In this document: positions 1 through 9,700 of the stretch, in pieces
How positions within the stretch are numbered: position 1 is the stretch's first letter
Layout of the letters: every line of letters begins with the position of its first letter
Source: CAKZNE01 sp002695025
Lineage (GTDB): Bacteria > Bacteroidota > Bacteroidia > Flavobacteriales > Schleiferiaceae
DNA length: 64,000 nucleotides
Assembly (NCBI GenBank): GCA_913043285.1
Contig: CAJWML010000009.1
Coordinates: 1-64,000, forward strand
Direction: 5' to 3'
Notes under the pieces: generated by a model
The model's input: the letters and a program-made list of their open reading frames with translations, nothing else
Databases searched by the model: none
What the model was told of the DNA's origin: nothing
Position numbers and translations under genes: made by a program

Positions 1-1403
1 CCCCAGTCTGCCGTGACAGTCTCACCTATCCAGCAGCCAATGGTATATTTTTCACCTTCGGTATGGTTCAACTGAAAGCTGATGCTTTTATCGGGTAGTT
101 GTTGTTTGTACACACCTATCAACCGGTTGGCTTTACCACTTACTTCGGGGTCAATACTACGGGCATACTGTAGCTTATCAATGGCAGCCCAGTAAACTGC
201 TTTTTTCTCAAATACGTTGGAGCCGCAGCTACCATCTGCCTGAGCATACAGACCTGCTATCAAAATATAGGGATCTCCCCAGCCTTTTCGCAGTGATGCT
301 GCCTTTAGTGCTGCATTCTTTGCATCAGACAACCGGCCGGTTTTTTGATAGGAAGCGGCAATTCTCAGGTAATCCGCAGAGCTTTTCTTAGGGTCCACTT
401 CCTGATTAGCTGCTTCCTTAAAATAGTCAGCGGCTTTACTGTAGTTCCCATTCTTGTATTGCATGATCGCCATAGAGCGTGCAGCACTGGCGGAAGGCTC
501 CAGTTGATAAAGAGCATCCGCTACTGAAAAGAAGATGGGGTTATCGGTACAATCCTCATATTCTCCTTCGTCATTCTTGCGTTCTTTGGCCAGCATTTTA
601 GAAGCCCTGCGCAACCAAACGGCATCCGTCTTATTCGCTTCAAACGCTTCTTTATTGTAGATAAGGCTAAGTTTCTCGCAAGTGGCGATCGGTCCCAATA
701 CCTTTTCGTTGTTGGAGGCTACATCATCAAAACGCTCCAATTCGCGCTCGGCCTTTTCCAGTTCGGTTTTTTCCTTATCCGTAATGGTTCCGGACTCTTC
801 CTTATCCTTCAGTTGTTTGATCTGACGATTCAGAACGTTGTTATTGTACTCCAGGCCTTCCTGTACTACGTTGTATGCCTGGAAAACATCCTTGATCTCA
901 AAAACATCATCATTGAAAAGACGTGCAGCTGCAATGAAATAAGCATTGTAGAAGGCAGCACTGTGTTCATTACTTAACTCCAGCGCACGCTTAAAGGTAT
1001 TGTAGGTTTTTTGTGTGCTATCCGGATAGTGTTGTAACATATCCAAACCTTTGCGCTCCAATACATACGCCTCATCCTCGGGATATAGTTCTACCCTTTT
1101 GTCATAAACCTGCATCAGGAGTTTTTTATATTCCTCCTTTTTAGCAGCATCCGTAGTAGCTTTTACTTTGGCTTCTACTATATAAGGGCCAAAGATGACG
1201 TTATTCTTACTGGAAGCCGGGCAATTGTTAAAAACATACTTCCAGCTATCGAAAGCATCGGTATAGTTTTTATTCTTGGCCAGTTCGTAATAGATATAGA
1301 GGTTCTCATGACATTTAACACTGTCTTCTCCCCATTTGGATTGAGCCCTGGTAGTGGTACCCACTCCTATCACAGCTATTAAAATCCAAACTAGTTTTCT
1401 CAT
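1..1403 (-). CDS. TPR-type exported protein, C-terminus beyond window edge
   Basis: The ATG at 1403 (minus) opens a frame that runs to the window edge, so about 467 residues are visible and the C-terminus is missing. It begins with a signal peptide ending in TTTRAQ, then continues as alpha-helical, charged sequence with TPR-like helix pairs (for example AALELS..AFYNAYF-like stretches and KNGNYSKAADYFKEAAN near the visible end) and a central coiled stretch rich in K/E around residues 190-230. The protein is probably periplasmic and part of an envelope complex, but no enzymatic motif is visible. It lies 47 bases downstream of a barrel protein and coaX on the same strand, so it is likely the third gene of that operon. 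TPR assignment is from pattern only. Confidence 0.8.
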   Translation of the reverse strand, partial: MRKLVWILIAVIGVGTTTRAQSKWGEDSVKCHENLYIYYELAKNKNYTDAFDSWKYVFNNCPASSKNNVIFGPYIVEAKVKATTDAAKKEEYKKLLMQVYDKRVELYPEDEAYVLERKGLDMLQHYPDSTQKTYNTFKRALELSNEHSAAFYNAYFIAAARLFNDDVFEIKDVFQAYNVVQEGLEYNNNVLNRQIKQLKDKEESGTITDKEKTELEKAERELERFDDVASNNEKVLGPIATCEKLSLIYNKEAFEANKTDAVWLRRASKMLAKERKNDEGEYEDCTDNPIFFSVADALYQLEPSASAARSMAIMQYKNGNYSKAADYFKEAANQEVDPKKSSADYLRIAASYQKTGRLSDAKNAALKAASLRKGWGDPYILIAGLYAQADGSCGSNVFEKKAVYWAAIDKLQYARSIDPEVSGKANRLIGVYKQQLPDKSISFQLNHTEGEKYTIGCWIGETVTADW

Positions 1404-1450
1404 TTTTCTGATGTTTATCTTTTACTTGATTCTAATTATTGCGTACTGAA

Positions 1451-2779
1451 TTACCGGTATTTGTATTTAATAAACCACTTATCATTCAGTGTAATACCGA
1501 TGTAAACGTTGAGATAATTTTCTTCAATAAGTCCGTTTGCGGTGGTTCCCCTTCGTCCCAGAACTATTCCGGTATTGATGGTACTTACCTTTACCTCACC
1601 GGGTCCCAGGCTTTTTTGGCGAACCGGTAATCCTAACCCAAATGTTATGCCATAGTTCATGATATCAGTGCCTCCAAGGGTGTAAGGGGTTTTTTCATAA
1701 AACCCTCCCAAGCGATATTCTACGGCTGTTAAATAGGAACTACTACGATTGAGATTTTTAAACGCAAAACGTGGGATCAGATAGCCTCCAAGCTGGGCAC
1801 GGTATGAGTTGCTGAGGGGCTTGCTGTCATCGTAATTCTGAAATTCCGACCCGTTGAAAAACTCAAAGTCCATATTAATGGCCCAGCTGTAATTCAATAT
1901 CTGGGGATCTATGCCTCCATAAGTCAGTCCAATACCAAATTCGCTGGGTAGCTGGATGGAAGACTCCCGTGTACCGCTGGTGGCAAGGCTGTCAAAAGGT
2001 GTTTCGCGACCTACGGATCCGGTAAAGTTATAGGCGAAGTTACCTACCTGTGCGTTTAAAGACATGCTGTTGCTGTAGGTTAAACCAATGCCCAGACTCT
2101 TATTATTCTCAAAGTCATAACGGTATTGGAGACCATAGTCAAACGCCACTCCTTTTACAGAAATTTCCTCCTCTGATTTGGTATTGAAAAAGCGGTTGGT
2201 ATTCCACAAAACGTAACTTACCTCCTCAAGTTTACCGAAAATAAAACGGGTATTAAAGCCCAGAGAAAGCCCTTTAGCTACTTCAAAAGAGTTTCCCCAA
2301 TAAAACTGGTTGAGCCCTCCCGTTCCACCAAAACGATAATCGATATCCAGGCTATCATTATAGGTACGGCTGGTGGCTATATCGTAACCTTTGAAACTGT
2401 AAGGTTGTATGCCTATGGCACTTCCCCACCATTCTGTAAGCGGCACTCCAAAGGCCAGGTAACGCAGACCAGCATTTCCATTGGTTCGGGTAATGTCAGG
2501 ATTGGCTTGCCTTTGCTCTACTTTACCGGCCTGAAAACCCACTTCAAAAGTTGATAGTTCCAAAGCAGAATAGCTGGCAGGATTGGTAAGGTTTATATTC
2601 AGCGCGTCATGCATACCCAGGCTGGCACCCCCCAGACTCAAAGTGCGGGTATAGGTTTCAGGATAAATATCTCCTATTCCCAGCCTGGAATATGGTGATA
2701 CCGAGTTCACTTGGGCACCAAGGTGAAGGGATAAAACAAAAAAAGGGACCAAAAAAATCCCGTTAAAGCCTTTCTGCAT
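1451..2779 (-). CDS. outer-membrane beta-barrel protein
   Basis: 442 residues. The N-terminus is a signal peptide (LVPFFVLSLHLGAQ) followed by SPYSRLGIGD, a beginning typical of Bacteroidota outer-membrane proteins of unknown role. The remainder is alternating aromatic/hydrophobic strands such as YGLQYRYDF and GIGLTYSNS, and the chain ends in an aromatic/basic strand (KWFIKYKYR), as expected for a barrel closing strand. No catalytic motif is seen. Its start overlaps the 3' end of coaX by 17 bases, so the two are translationally linked. In Bacteroidota, coaX is often followed by a barrel protein and a TPR gene, and this layout fits. Function unknown; a transport or assembly role in the outer membrane is inference. 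Confidence 0.85.
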   Translation of the reverse strand: MQKGFNGIFLVPFFVLSLHLGAQVNSVSPYSRLGIGDIYPETYTRTLSLGGASLGMHDALNINLTNPASYSALELSTFEVGFQAGKVEQRQANPDITRTNGNAGLRYLAFGVPLTEWWGSAIGIQPYSFKGYDIATSRTYNDSLDIDYRFGGTGGLNQFYWGNSFEVAKGLSLGFNTRFIFGKLEEVSYVLWNTNRFFNTKSEEEISVKGVAFDYGLQYRYDFENNKSLGIGLTYSNSMSLNAQVGNFAYNFTGSVGRETPFDSLATSGTRESSIQLPSEFGIGLTYGGIDPQILNYSWAINMDFEFFNGSEFQNYDDSKPLSNSYRAQLGGYLIPRFAFKNLNRSSSYLTAVEYRLGGFYEKTPYTLGGTDIMNYGITFGLGLPVRQKSLGPGEVKVSTINTGIVLGRRGTTANGLIEENYLNVYIGITLNDKWFIKYKYR

Positions 2780-3485
2780 TATAGTCCAGAATATGGTTTA
2801 GGCCCGTCATCAAAAAATCAGGCGCTGCAAAGATGCTATTTTTTAGCAAGTCATCAAACATATAGGCATCACCACCGGTAATCATGGTCAGGATATCAGG
2901 ATAACGCTCCTGGTAAGCAACTATTGTAGCATAGACTTCTCTTTTAAAACCTCCGACTGTTCCACTAAGGATGGAATTATCGGTTGTATCTCCTATAATA
3001 GGATCAAAGTTCTGCTGGTAGTTTACCAGGGGAAGACGGGATGTATAGTGGTTTAACGAGCGAAGGCGCATTTGCAAACCGGGACTAATACCGCCTCCGT
3101 GGTAAACAGCATGGCGATCCACGAAGTCATAGGTAATACAAGTGCCGGTATCAATCACCAGGCAATTTTGCCCGGGGAACTTCAGGACTGCTGCAGCGGT
3201 AAGTGCCAGGCGATCCCTGCCCAATGTAGCGGGGCTTTTATACTTATTGCTAAAAGGTAAAGGTGTGGAAGCGCCCAGTTCAATAAAGGGAAAATCCCAG
3301 CCATTAGGCCATTCCACCTCCTTACCTACATTGGATATAATAGCTTTTTCCGGCTCTTCTCTTTCCCAAAGGGCAGCAATACGTGCAGGGTCAAAACATT
3401 CATGCATTTGTTGCCTGATCAGTTGTCCCTTTTGGAAGAGCGCGGACTTTACACGGCTGTTGCCTATATCGATAATTAGATTCAC
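2763..3485 (-). CDS. coaX: type III pantothenate kinase
   Basis: Phosphorylates pantothenate, the first step of coenzyme A synthesis, in the cytoplasm. The family signatures are in order: N-terminal phosphate loop LIIDIGNSRVK, central LGRDRLALTAAAV, VIDTGTCITYD, then GGGISPGLQMR, and a late ITGGDA. I place the start at GTG 3485, which gives 240 residues and puts the IDIGNS motif at the very N-terminus as in the family. A longer frame from TTG 3527 would add 14 residues with no homology to the family. Type III enzymes are insensitive to CoA feedback and need a monovalent cation (family knowledge). First gene of the minus-strand cluster, reading away from the tRNA-Phe gene. Confidence 0.93.
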   Translation of the reverse strand: MNLIIDIGNSRVKSALFQKGQLIRQQMHECFDPARIAALWEREEPEKAIISNVGKEVEWPNGWDFPFIELGASTPLPFSNKYKSPATLGRDRLALTAAAVLKFPGQNCLVIDTGTCITYDFVDRHAVYHGGGISPGLQMRLRSLNHYTSRLPLVNYQQNFDPIIGDTTDNSILSGTVGGFKREVYATIVAYQERYPDILTMITGGDAYMFDDLLKNSIFAAPDFLMTGLNHILDYNAERL

Positions 3486-3535
3486 TGATAATGTGGTAAT
3501 TGGAAAACAAATGTAAGGAGGTGGCAAAAATTTCT

Positions 3536-3564
3536 TTTGGAATATGAAAAAATCTTTACATTTG
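3536..3564 (+). promoter_or_regulatory. Bacteroidota-type promoter of tRNA-Phe
   Basis: TTTG at 3536-3539 and TACATTTG at 3557-3564 match the Bacteroidota sigma-factor consensus (TTTG, 17-19 bases, TAnnTTTG) with a 17-base spacer. The tRNA starts about 90 bases downstream, implying a 5' leader that RNase P removes. Confidence 0.7.
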
Positions 3565-3652
3565 CGCCCCGCAAACGAATAAGTGTGTGGTGATAAGGTG
3601 GAAAGTTCAGGCCCGGAAGAAAGGGATAGTCTTGAAACCTTGTTTTAAATAA

Positions 3653-3725
3653 GGTGCCATAGCTCAGTTGGTAGAGCAAAGGACTGAAAATCCTTGTGTC
3701 GCTGGTTCGATTCCAGCTGGCACCA
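3653..3725 (+). tRNA. tRNA-Phe (GAA)
   Basis: A complete 73-base cloverleaf. The acceptor stem GGTGCCA pairs with TGGCACC at 3718-3724, followed by discriminator A3725. The D stem is GCTC/GAGC, the anticodon stem AAGGA/TCCTT has loop CTGAAAA with anticodon GAA at 3686-3688, and the T arm is GCTGG TTCGATT CCAGC. The CCA tail is not encoded. Confidence 0.97.
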
Positions 3726-3743
3726 CTTCAAAACCAGATGGTT

Positions 3744-3770
3744 AAAGCCCCGATGTATCGGGGCTTTTTT
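3744..3770 (+). terminator. intrinsic terminator after tRNA-Phe
   Basis: Perfect 11-bp stem AAAGCCCCGAT / ATCGGGGCTTT around a GT loop, followed by T residues, 18 bases after the tRNA. It may also stop leftward transcription from the response-regulator gene that ends at 3836, although the T tract on that side is only three bases. Confidence 0.9.
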
Positions 3771-3835
3771 GTTGGGTCCAACATAGGTCAAACAAAAGAT
3801 ATCTTATGATGGCGGCCTTTACCTTCTTTACGTTG

Positions 3836-4573
3836 CTATACCCTTCCCAGGAAATCAGATTTTTTACTACGGCTTACCTGCACATGATCGCCATTATCCA
3901 TTATAAGTAACCCACCTGCTCCGCGCTGGTATTTCTGGATGTGCTGCAGATTGATCAAATGGGAGTTATGCACGCGGTAAAAACCTTTTCCCTCCAGCAT
4001 TTGCTGGATCTCCTTTAATGTTTTGCTAATAGTCAAACGTTTTCCATCGGCCAGGTGCACATCGGTATAGTTACTGTCGCTTTCACAGCGGATGATGGAT
4101 TCTACCGGTACAAACTCCAAGCCTTCCATAGTGGGTAGCGCCACCCTGGTATTTTCTATGGGTGGTGGAGAAATATTATTCAGCATAGCCCTTACTTCCA
4201 GATTGGGCAGGCTATGAGACATCCGCACCTTTACCTTTTCCACAGCATTACGCAATTCGCTAACTCCTATTGGTTTTAGAAGGTAATCCAGCGCATTAAC
4301 TTTAAAGGCGCGCAACGCAAATTCATCATAAGCCGTGGTGAAAACAATTTCAAAGTCAATATGCTCCAGCTTGGAAAGCAACTCAAAGCCGCTCATGTGT
4401 GGCATTTCAATATCCAGGAATACCACATCAGGTTTGTGAGCCGTAATCAAACCAATCCCTTTAATGGGATCGTTGGTGGCATCCACTACTTCAACTTGTG
4501 GACAGTTCTTCTCCAACATCATCAGCAGCGAATCGCTGCAGTGCTTTTCATCATCAATTATAAGTGCTTTCAT
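3836..4573 (-). CDS. LytTR-family response regulator
   Basis: 245 residues. Receiver domain at residues 1-120 with the acidic pocket DDE at 7-9, phospho-acceptor Asp54 (VVFLDIEMP), TTAYDEFAL and Lys in LLKPI. A LytTR DNA-binding domain follows at about 145-245 (RCESDSNYTDVHL, ..KTLKEIQQML, FYRVHNSHLINLQHI). It binds DNA as a transcription regulator after phosphorylation. Its start overlaps the end of the adjacent LytS-like kinase gene by 20 bases, so the two form a cognate pair. The next gene upstream on the strand is the giant surface protein, which is a plausible but unproven target. Confidence 0.95.
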   Translation of the reverse strand: MKALIIDDEKHCSDSLLMMLEKNCPQVEVVDATNDPIKGIGLITAHKPDVVFLDIEMPHMSGFELLSKLEHIDFEIVFTTAYDEFALRAFKVNALDYLLKPIGVSELRNAVEKVKVRMSHSLPNLEVRAMLNNISPPPIENTRVALPTMEGLEFVPVESIIRCESDSNYTDVHLADGKRLTISKTLKEIQQMLEGKGFYRVHNSHLINLQHIQKYQRGAGGLLIMDNGDHVQVSRSKKSDFLGRV

Positions 4574-6626
4574 GTTGCCTTATGTTTACTATAAGAATAA
4601 CCCGGGTACCAACTGGTTTACCCTCGCTATCATAAAGATCTTCTACGGTAAAACCTGCCTGGCCCTTATTTACGCGGTTAGCGGCCTCCAGCCTTGAACG
4701 GGTGATCTGCAGGCCATAACTTTTATTACCTCCGTGTTTTTTGCTTTTTAACTCAGCCGCCTTTGCTCGTCCTACACCATTATCTTCTATAATAAACCTT
4801 ATCTCTCCGGAATTAAGCTTGCTTACCTTTATGATTAACCGGCCTGCTTCTTTACGATGCATCAAACCGTGCCAAATCGCATTTTCTACAAAGGGCTGGA
4901 TGATGAGTGGTTGCACCATAATAGTTCTGGTGTCCACATCCGGTTCAACTATTACTTCATAGTTGAACTTTTCACTAAATCTTTCAGCCTCAAACATCAT
5001 GTAGAGTTCCAGGGCTTCCAATTCATCTTCCAGGGCAATTTCCTTTTGCTTGCTGTGATGTAGTATCATGCGTAGCAGCTTAGCAAAGGAAGTAATGTAG
5101 TCTGCCGCCTTATCGCCATCTTCCTTAAGGATAAAATACCGAATGGAATTAAGCGAATTAAATATGAAATGCGGGTTCATTTGAAGCCTCAGACTGTTCA
5201 TTTCGCTCTCCATCAGTTGCTTTTCATATTCGGACCGTATCTGGCTGGCTTTAGATTCTTCCAGTTCCCTATGTGCTCTGAGCACTTCATTGGTGCGCGC
5301 TTCTACCTGTTGTTCCAGTTCTTGATTGATTTGTTGGTTCAACTTTTCATTTTCAAGAAGCTGCTCTATATAAGCGTCATTGATATCTTCCTTTTCGCGA
5401 TTACTGATCTGGATAAGCTTCCCAATACCTAAACTGAAGAAAAGGATCTCCACAAAAATGCCGATCTGGGTAAAACTAACCCCTACAAGGTCCAGTCCTG
5501 GAAAAAAATCATAGCCTACCGTGGAGACTATTGCCAAAAGATTCCCGATCAAAAAAGATAGGCTACCAGCTATGAAATAGGGAACCACGGGACTTTTTAA
5601 GGTAAGACCAGCCACGCATATAAGCACCAACCCCATGAGCAGCATAACTCCACGAGTGGGAGCAAAAAGTGCCTGAATAGTGGCCATATCAGAGGTAGTG
5701 TAGAGATACGCAAAAACCAGGGTTCCATACACAGCATAACCCACATTAACCCAAAATACCAGACGATAAAGCCAGGGTTTGAGCTTGCGAATGCGTAAAA
5801 AGTGAAGAGCAAAAACGTTATAAGACAAAGCCATAGCAAATTGCAAAGGCTCATTGAGGGTTAACTTCAAGTACTGCGCATCCCCGAAAACACTGCGTAA
5901 TGGCAGGTAACTTTCCAGTTTAAGCCCCAGGTACAACATAGCAAAGAAGAGATAAGCTGCATAACTGAGATATACTTTATCCCGGTTATTCTGAAAGTAC
6001 AGGAACAGCATGTAGAGCATCATGATCCACACGGCTCCCTGAAAAAAAATACTGAGGCTTACATGGATTAAACCGCGCTGCCTTCTCTGTTGCATGAACT
6101 CCAGAAAAGTAATGTGAGAATAAACACTAAAGTACAGGCTAGCCTGGTGGTTAGTACGGCTGTAACTAAGCCCCAGATAGCGGTGGTACTCTCCCGGAGG
6201 TAGAGTAAGCTTTATAAAATCAGGTGAAGCCTCCAGGCTGCGGTCATCCATCGAAGTAAGATAGCCGGCCTGCAAAGTATCCATTATGTAGTTACCATTG
6301 TATTGGTACAAAGCATGTATCTGTAAACTCCAGCTTAACGACACATAGCAGTATTGCGTATCCGGTAAATCATTTAATAACCGTAATTCATACCAGTATT
6401 GTTGAGAATAGCCTTCTTTGGCCTGCGAAAGTACTCCTCGGTTTTGCAGAAAAGCCATGGGGCTTAAGACGGTATCTGTCTGGTATACCTCCTGGTGAGC
6501 CCTCAGGTCATAGTACCCTTCGCTATTCAACTGGCTTATCAAAAGAGTATCACCACTTTTGGCCAAAGTCAAAAAGCTGCAGAGTACACCTATTAAAAGA
6601 CCAATATGTTTAATAGTCCGATTCAA
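4554..6626 (-). CDS. LytS-type sensor histidine kinase with 7TM sensor
   Basis: 690 residues. Signal-like N-terminus, a periplasmic beta-rich domain (about 30-185), seven or so membrane helices (about 190-410) in the arrangement called 7TMR-DISM, a coiled coil (about 415-475), then a His_kinase domain. The phospho-accepting His486 lies in LQMNPHFIFNSLNSIRYF, and the ATPase boxes are QPFVENAIWHG (N box) and IEDNGVG (G1), with SYGLQITRSRL later. Start codon appears to be TTG at 6626, with GGA five bases before, since the signal peptide begins directly there and no ATG is available. It would sense an envelope or small-molecule signal and phosphorylate the overlapping LytTR regulator. Confidence 0.93.
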   Translation of the reverse strand: MNRTIKHIGLLIGVLCSFLTLAKSGDTLLISQLNSEGYYDLRAHQEVYQTDTVLSPMAFLQNRGVLSQAKEGYSQQYWYELRLLNDLPDTQYCYVSLSWSLQIHALYQYNGNYIMDTLQAGYLTSMDDRSLEASPDFIKLTLPPGEYHRYLGLSYSRTNHQASLYFSVYSHITFLEFMQQRRQRGLIHVSLSIFFQGAVWIMMLYMLFLYFQNNRDKVYLSYAAYLFFAMLYLGLKLESYLPLRSVFGDAQYLKLTLNEPLQFAMALSYNVFALHFLRIRKLKPWLYRLVFWVNVGYAVYGTLVFAYLYTTSDMATIQALFAPTRGVMLLMGLVLICVAGLTLKSPVVPYFIAGSLSFLIGNLLAIVSTVGYDFFPGLDLVGVSFTQIGIFVEILFFSLGIGKLIQISNREKEDINDAYIEQLLENEKLNQQINQELEQQVEARTNEVLRAHRELEESKASQIRSEYEKQLMESEMNSLRLQMNPHFIFNSLNSIRYFILKEDGDKAADYITSFAKLLRMILHHSKQKEIALEDELEALELYMMFEAERFSEKFNYEVIVEPDVDTRTIMVQPLIIQPFVENAIWHGLMHRKEAGRLIIKVSKLNSGEIRFIIEDNGVGRAKAAELKSKKHGGNKSYGLQITRSRLEAANRVNKGQAGFTVEDLYDSEGKPVGTRVILIVNIRQHESTYN

Positions 6627-6722
6627 ATTTCCTGATCAGGTAAGGCAAGTTATATCTAAATGCCGAAATCATTTCTCTTTCGTTGCAAAAGATCGGAACT
6701 CCGGTTTTCTCCCCATACCAAG

Positions 6723-6752
6723 GGACACAGCCGGAAGTTTCCGGCCATGTCC
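6723..6752 (-). terminator. hairpin after the giant surface-protein gene
   Basis: Inverted repeat GGACAcaGCCGGAA / TTCCGGCcaTGTCC with a 2-base loop, 14 bases beyond the stop codon of the 5030-residue gene. There is no clear T tract on the minus strand, so it may protect the 3' end or terminate only weakly. Confidence 0.45.
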
Positions 6753-6765
6753 GCTGATGTGTTTA

Positions 6766-9700
6766 TTAATCCTTCACGATCCTGAATACCTGCTGTTTAC
6801 GGTATTCCGTTTGTATCCATATCATGTACATACCTTTAGGACCATCCAGAGTGCTATTAAAGCTTTGACTGTTCTCCAAATGATGTTTTTCCAAGACTTT
6901 ACCGGCCAGGTCTGTAACGGTGATCCTTACCTTATTGTAAGCCCTTCCGAAATCTACCTGGTAATCACCGGTGGTGGGGTTGGGGAATACACTGATTGAG
7001 CTAAGAGCAAAACCACCTTCCAGACCTACGTTATTCACTTCGTAACAGGCGGATGTATCCGCACAACCATTATCCAGGATGAGCACAGCATAGTTTCCGT
7101 TTACCGCTGGCGTAAAAGATGAACTATCAGCTCCCGTTATGGGTGTGAATGAATTATCACAATCCAACCACTGGAAGGTAGCGGTAGATGAAGTGTTTAA
7201 AGCGGTTAGTGTAGCTCCGCTCTGACTTACACTCGTATTGATGGAATCCAGGGTTAAATGCAGCGTCATGGATGAATCGCAGCCGTTAACCGTAGTCAGG
7301 GTGTCATAATAGGTTCCGCTCTGGGTATACAGTTGACTGTTGAACGACCATAGGTAACCCTCACATCCATTGACAGAATCCACATCATGGAAGCTGTTGT
7401 TAATGGTTAAGTTCAGATTGATCACTGAATCGCAACCGCTGGCATTAGTCAATGTATGACTATAATTACCACTGCTGGTATACGTCATACTATTCACCGC
7501 CCAGGTATAACTATCACAGGCAGTAATCGTATCATTTATGGTATCACTGAGGTTGAGTGTAAGGTCTAAGATCACCACCGAGTCGCAACCTACCGAATTC
7601 GTCAGCGTAACCTGGTATATACCTCCATCATTCAAAGTAGTACCATTAGCCGGCCAGAAGTAGCTATCGCAGGCGGTAGCCGATGTATTCACCGTATCAC
7701 TATTATTGATAGTCAGATCCAGGCTTACCAGCGAATCGCAACCATTACTATTGGTCAAAGTAACCGTGTACACCCCGCTACTGGTATAGGTAATGGGTGA
7801 AGTAGCATTGCCTACGTACCAATCGTAGCTATCGCAGGCGGTTACACTGGTACCGGTGGAGTCACTGTGGTTAATGGTCAAGGCGAGATTTAGTACCGAA
7901 TCACAACCGGCAGTATTGGTCAGCGTGGTGCTGTAATTACCACTGCTGGTATAGGTCATTCCGGTTACCGGCCAGGTATAACTATCGCAAGCGGTGATCG
8001 TATCTTTGATAGTATCGCTATGATTCAGAGTAAGATCCAGGATCACTACTGAATCACAACCGCTGATGGTGGTCAGCGTCACCTGATAGATACCTCCGTC
8101 ATTCAGCGTGTTACCATTAACCGGCCAGAAATAGGTATCACAAGCCGTGGCTGCAGTATTCACCGTATCACTAGTGTTGATGGTCAGGTCCAGCCTGAGC
8201 ACAGAATCGCAACCTGCGGAGTTGGTCAGCGTTTTAAAGTAGGTGCCACTGGCCGTGAAAGAGGTATCGTAACCAGCATCCGCCCAACGGTAACTATCAC
8301 AAGCGGTTAAGCTTACTGCATTAGTATCACTACTATTATTAATGGTCAATGCCAGATTTAACACCGAGTCACAGCCTACCGCATTAGTCAATGTGGTGGA
8401 ATAGTCACCACTGCTGGTATAGGTCATGCCATTGACCGGCCAAGTGTAACTATCACAGGTCGTGATGGTATCATTGATCGTATCGCTGGAGTTGATCATC
8501 AGGTCCAGGATTACCACAGAATCGCAACCAGCCACATTGGTTAGAGTTGCGGTATAAATACCACGATCATCGTAAGTGAGGCCGGTGGCCGCCCAGAAGT
8601 AACTATCGCAGGCCGTGTCTGTAATATTTACGGTATCACTGCTATTAATGGTGAGATCCAATCTCAGCACCGAGTCACAGCCTACTGCATTGGTCAGCGT
8701 CTTAAAGTACGTTCCGCTAGCCGTGAAAGAGGTATCGTAGCCGGCATCCGCCCAACGGTAGCTATCACAAGCGGTGAGGCTTACGGCATTGGTATCACTG
8801 CTGTTATTAATGGTAAGAGCCAGGTTCAATACGGAATCACAACCGTTCACGGTACTTAGGGTAGTACTGTAATCACCACTGCTGGTGTACGTCATTCCAT
8901 TGACCGGCCAGGTGTAACTGTCGCAAGCGGTAATGGTATCTGCTACGGTATCACTGTAATGGATCATCAGATCCAGGATCACTATGGAATCACAACCGGC
9001 AACATTCGTAAGAGTGGCCGTGTAAATTCCGCGGTCATCATAAGTGAGGCCAGTGGCTGCCCAGAAGTAACTGTCGCAGGCCGTATCGCTAATATTCACT
9101 GTATCACTATGATTAATCGTCAAATCTAATCGCAATACAGAATCACAGCCCACCGCATTAGTCAGCGTCTTAAAGTACGTTCCGCTGGCTGTGAAAGAGG
9201 TATCGTAGCCGGCATCCGCCCATCGGTAGCTGTCGCATGCAGTTAAGCTTACGGCATTGGTATCACTGCTGTTATTAATGGTGAGAGCCAGGTTGATCAC
9301 CGAATCGCAACCTGTTACATTGGTTAGCGTAGCACTATAATTACCACTGGTCATATAGGTAACTCCATTGGCTGGCCAGGTATAGCTATCACAGGCTGTA
9401 ATGGTATCCGCTACGGTATCGCTATAGTTAACGGTTAGATCCAGTATCACTATTGAATCGCAACCATCACCATTGGTGAGATTGGCGTAGTAGATACCTC
9501 CGTCATCATAGGTTATTCCATTCACCGGCCAGGTATAAGAATCGCAGGCCGTTTCGGAAACGTTCACCGTATCACCTTCCAGTATGCTCACATTCACCAC
9601 CAGTATACTATCGCAACCAGTAGTAGCTTGTAAGGTATCCCGGTATATTCCACTGGTGTATACGTAATTGCCAAAGGCCTGGGCACTGTCACATCCTACC

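Noticed and set aside
7250..9578. Regular repeats that could suggest a CRISPR array
   Set aside because: The repeats are in-frame coding modules of 156 bp with no short unique spacers and no cas genes nearby.
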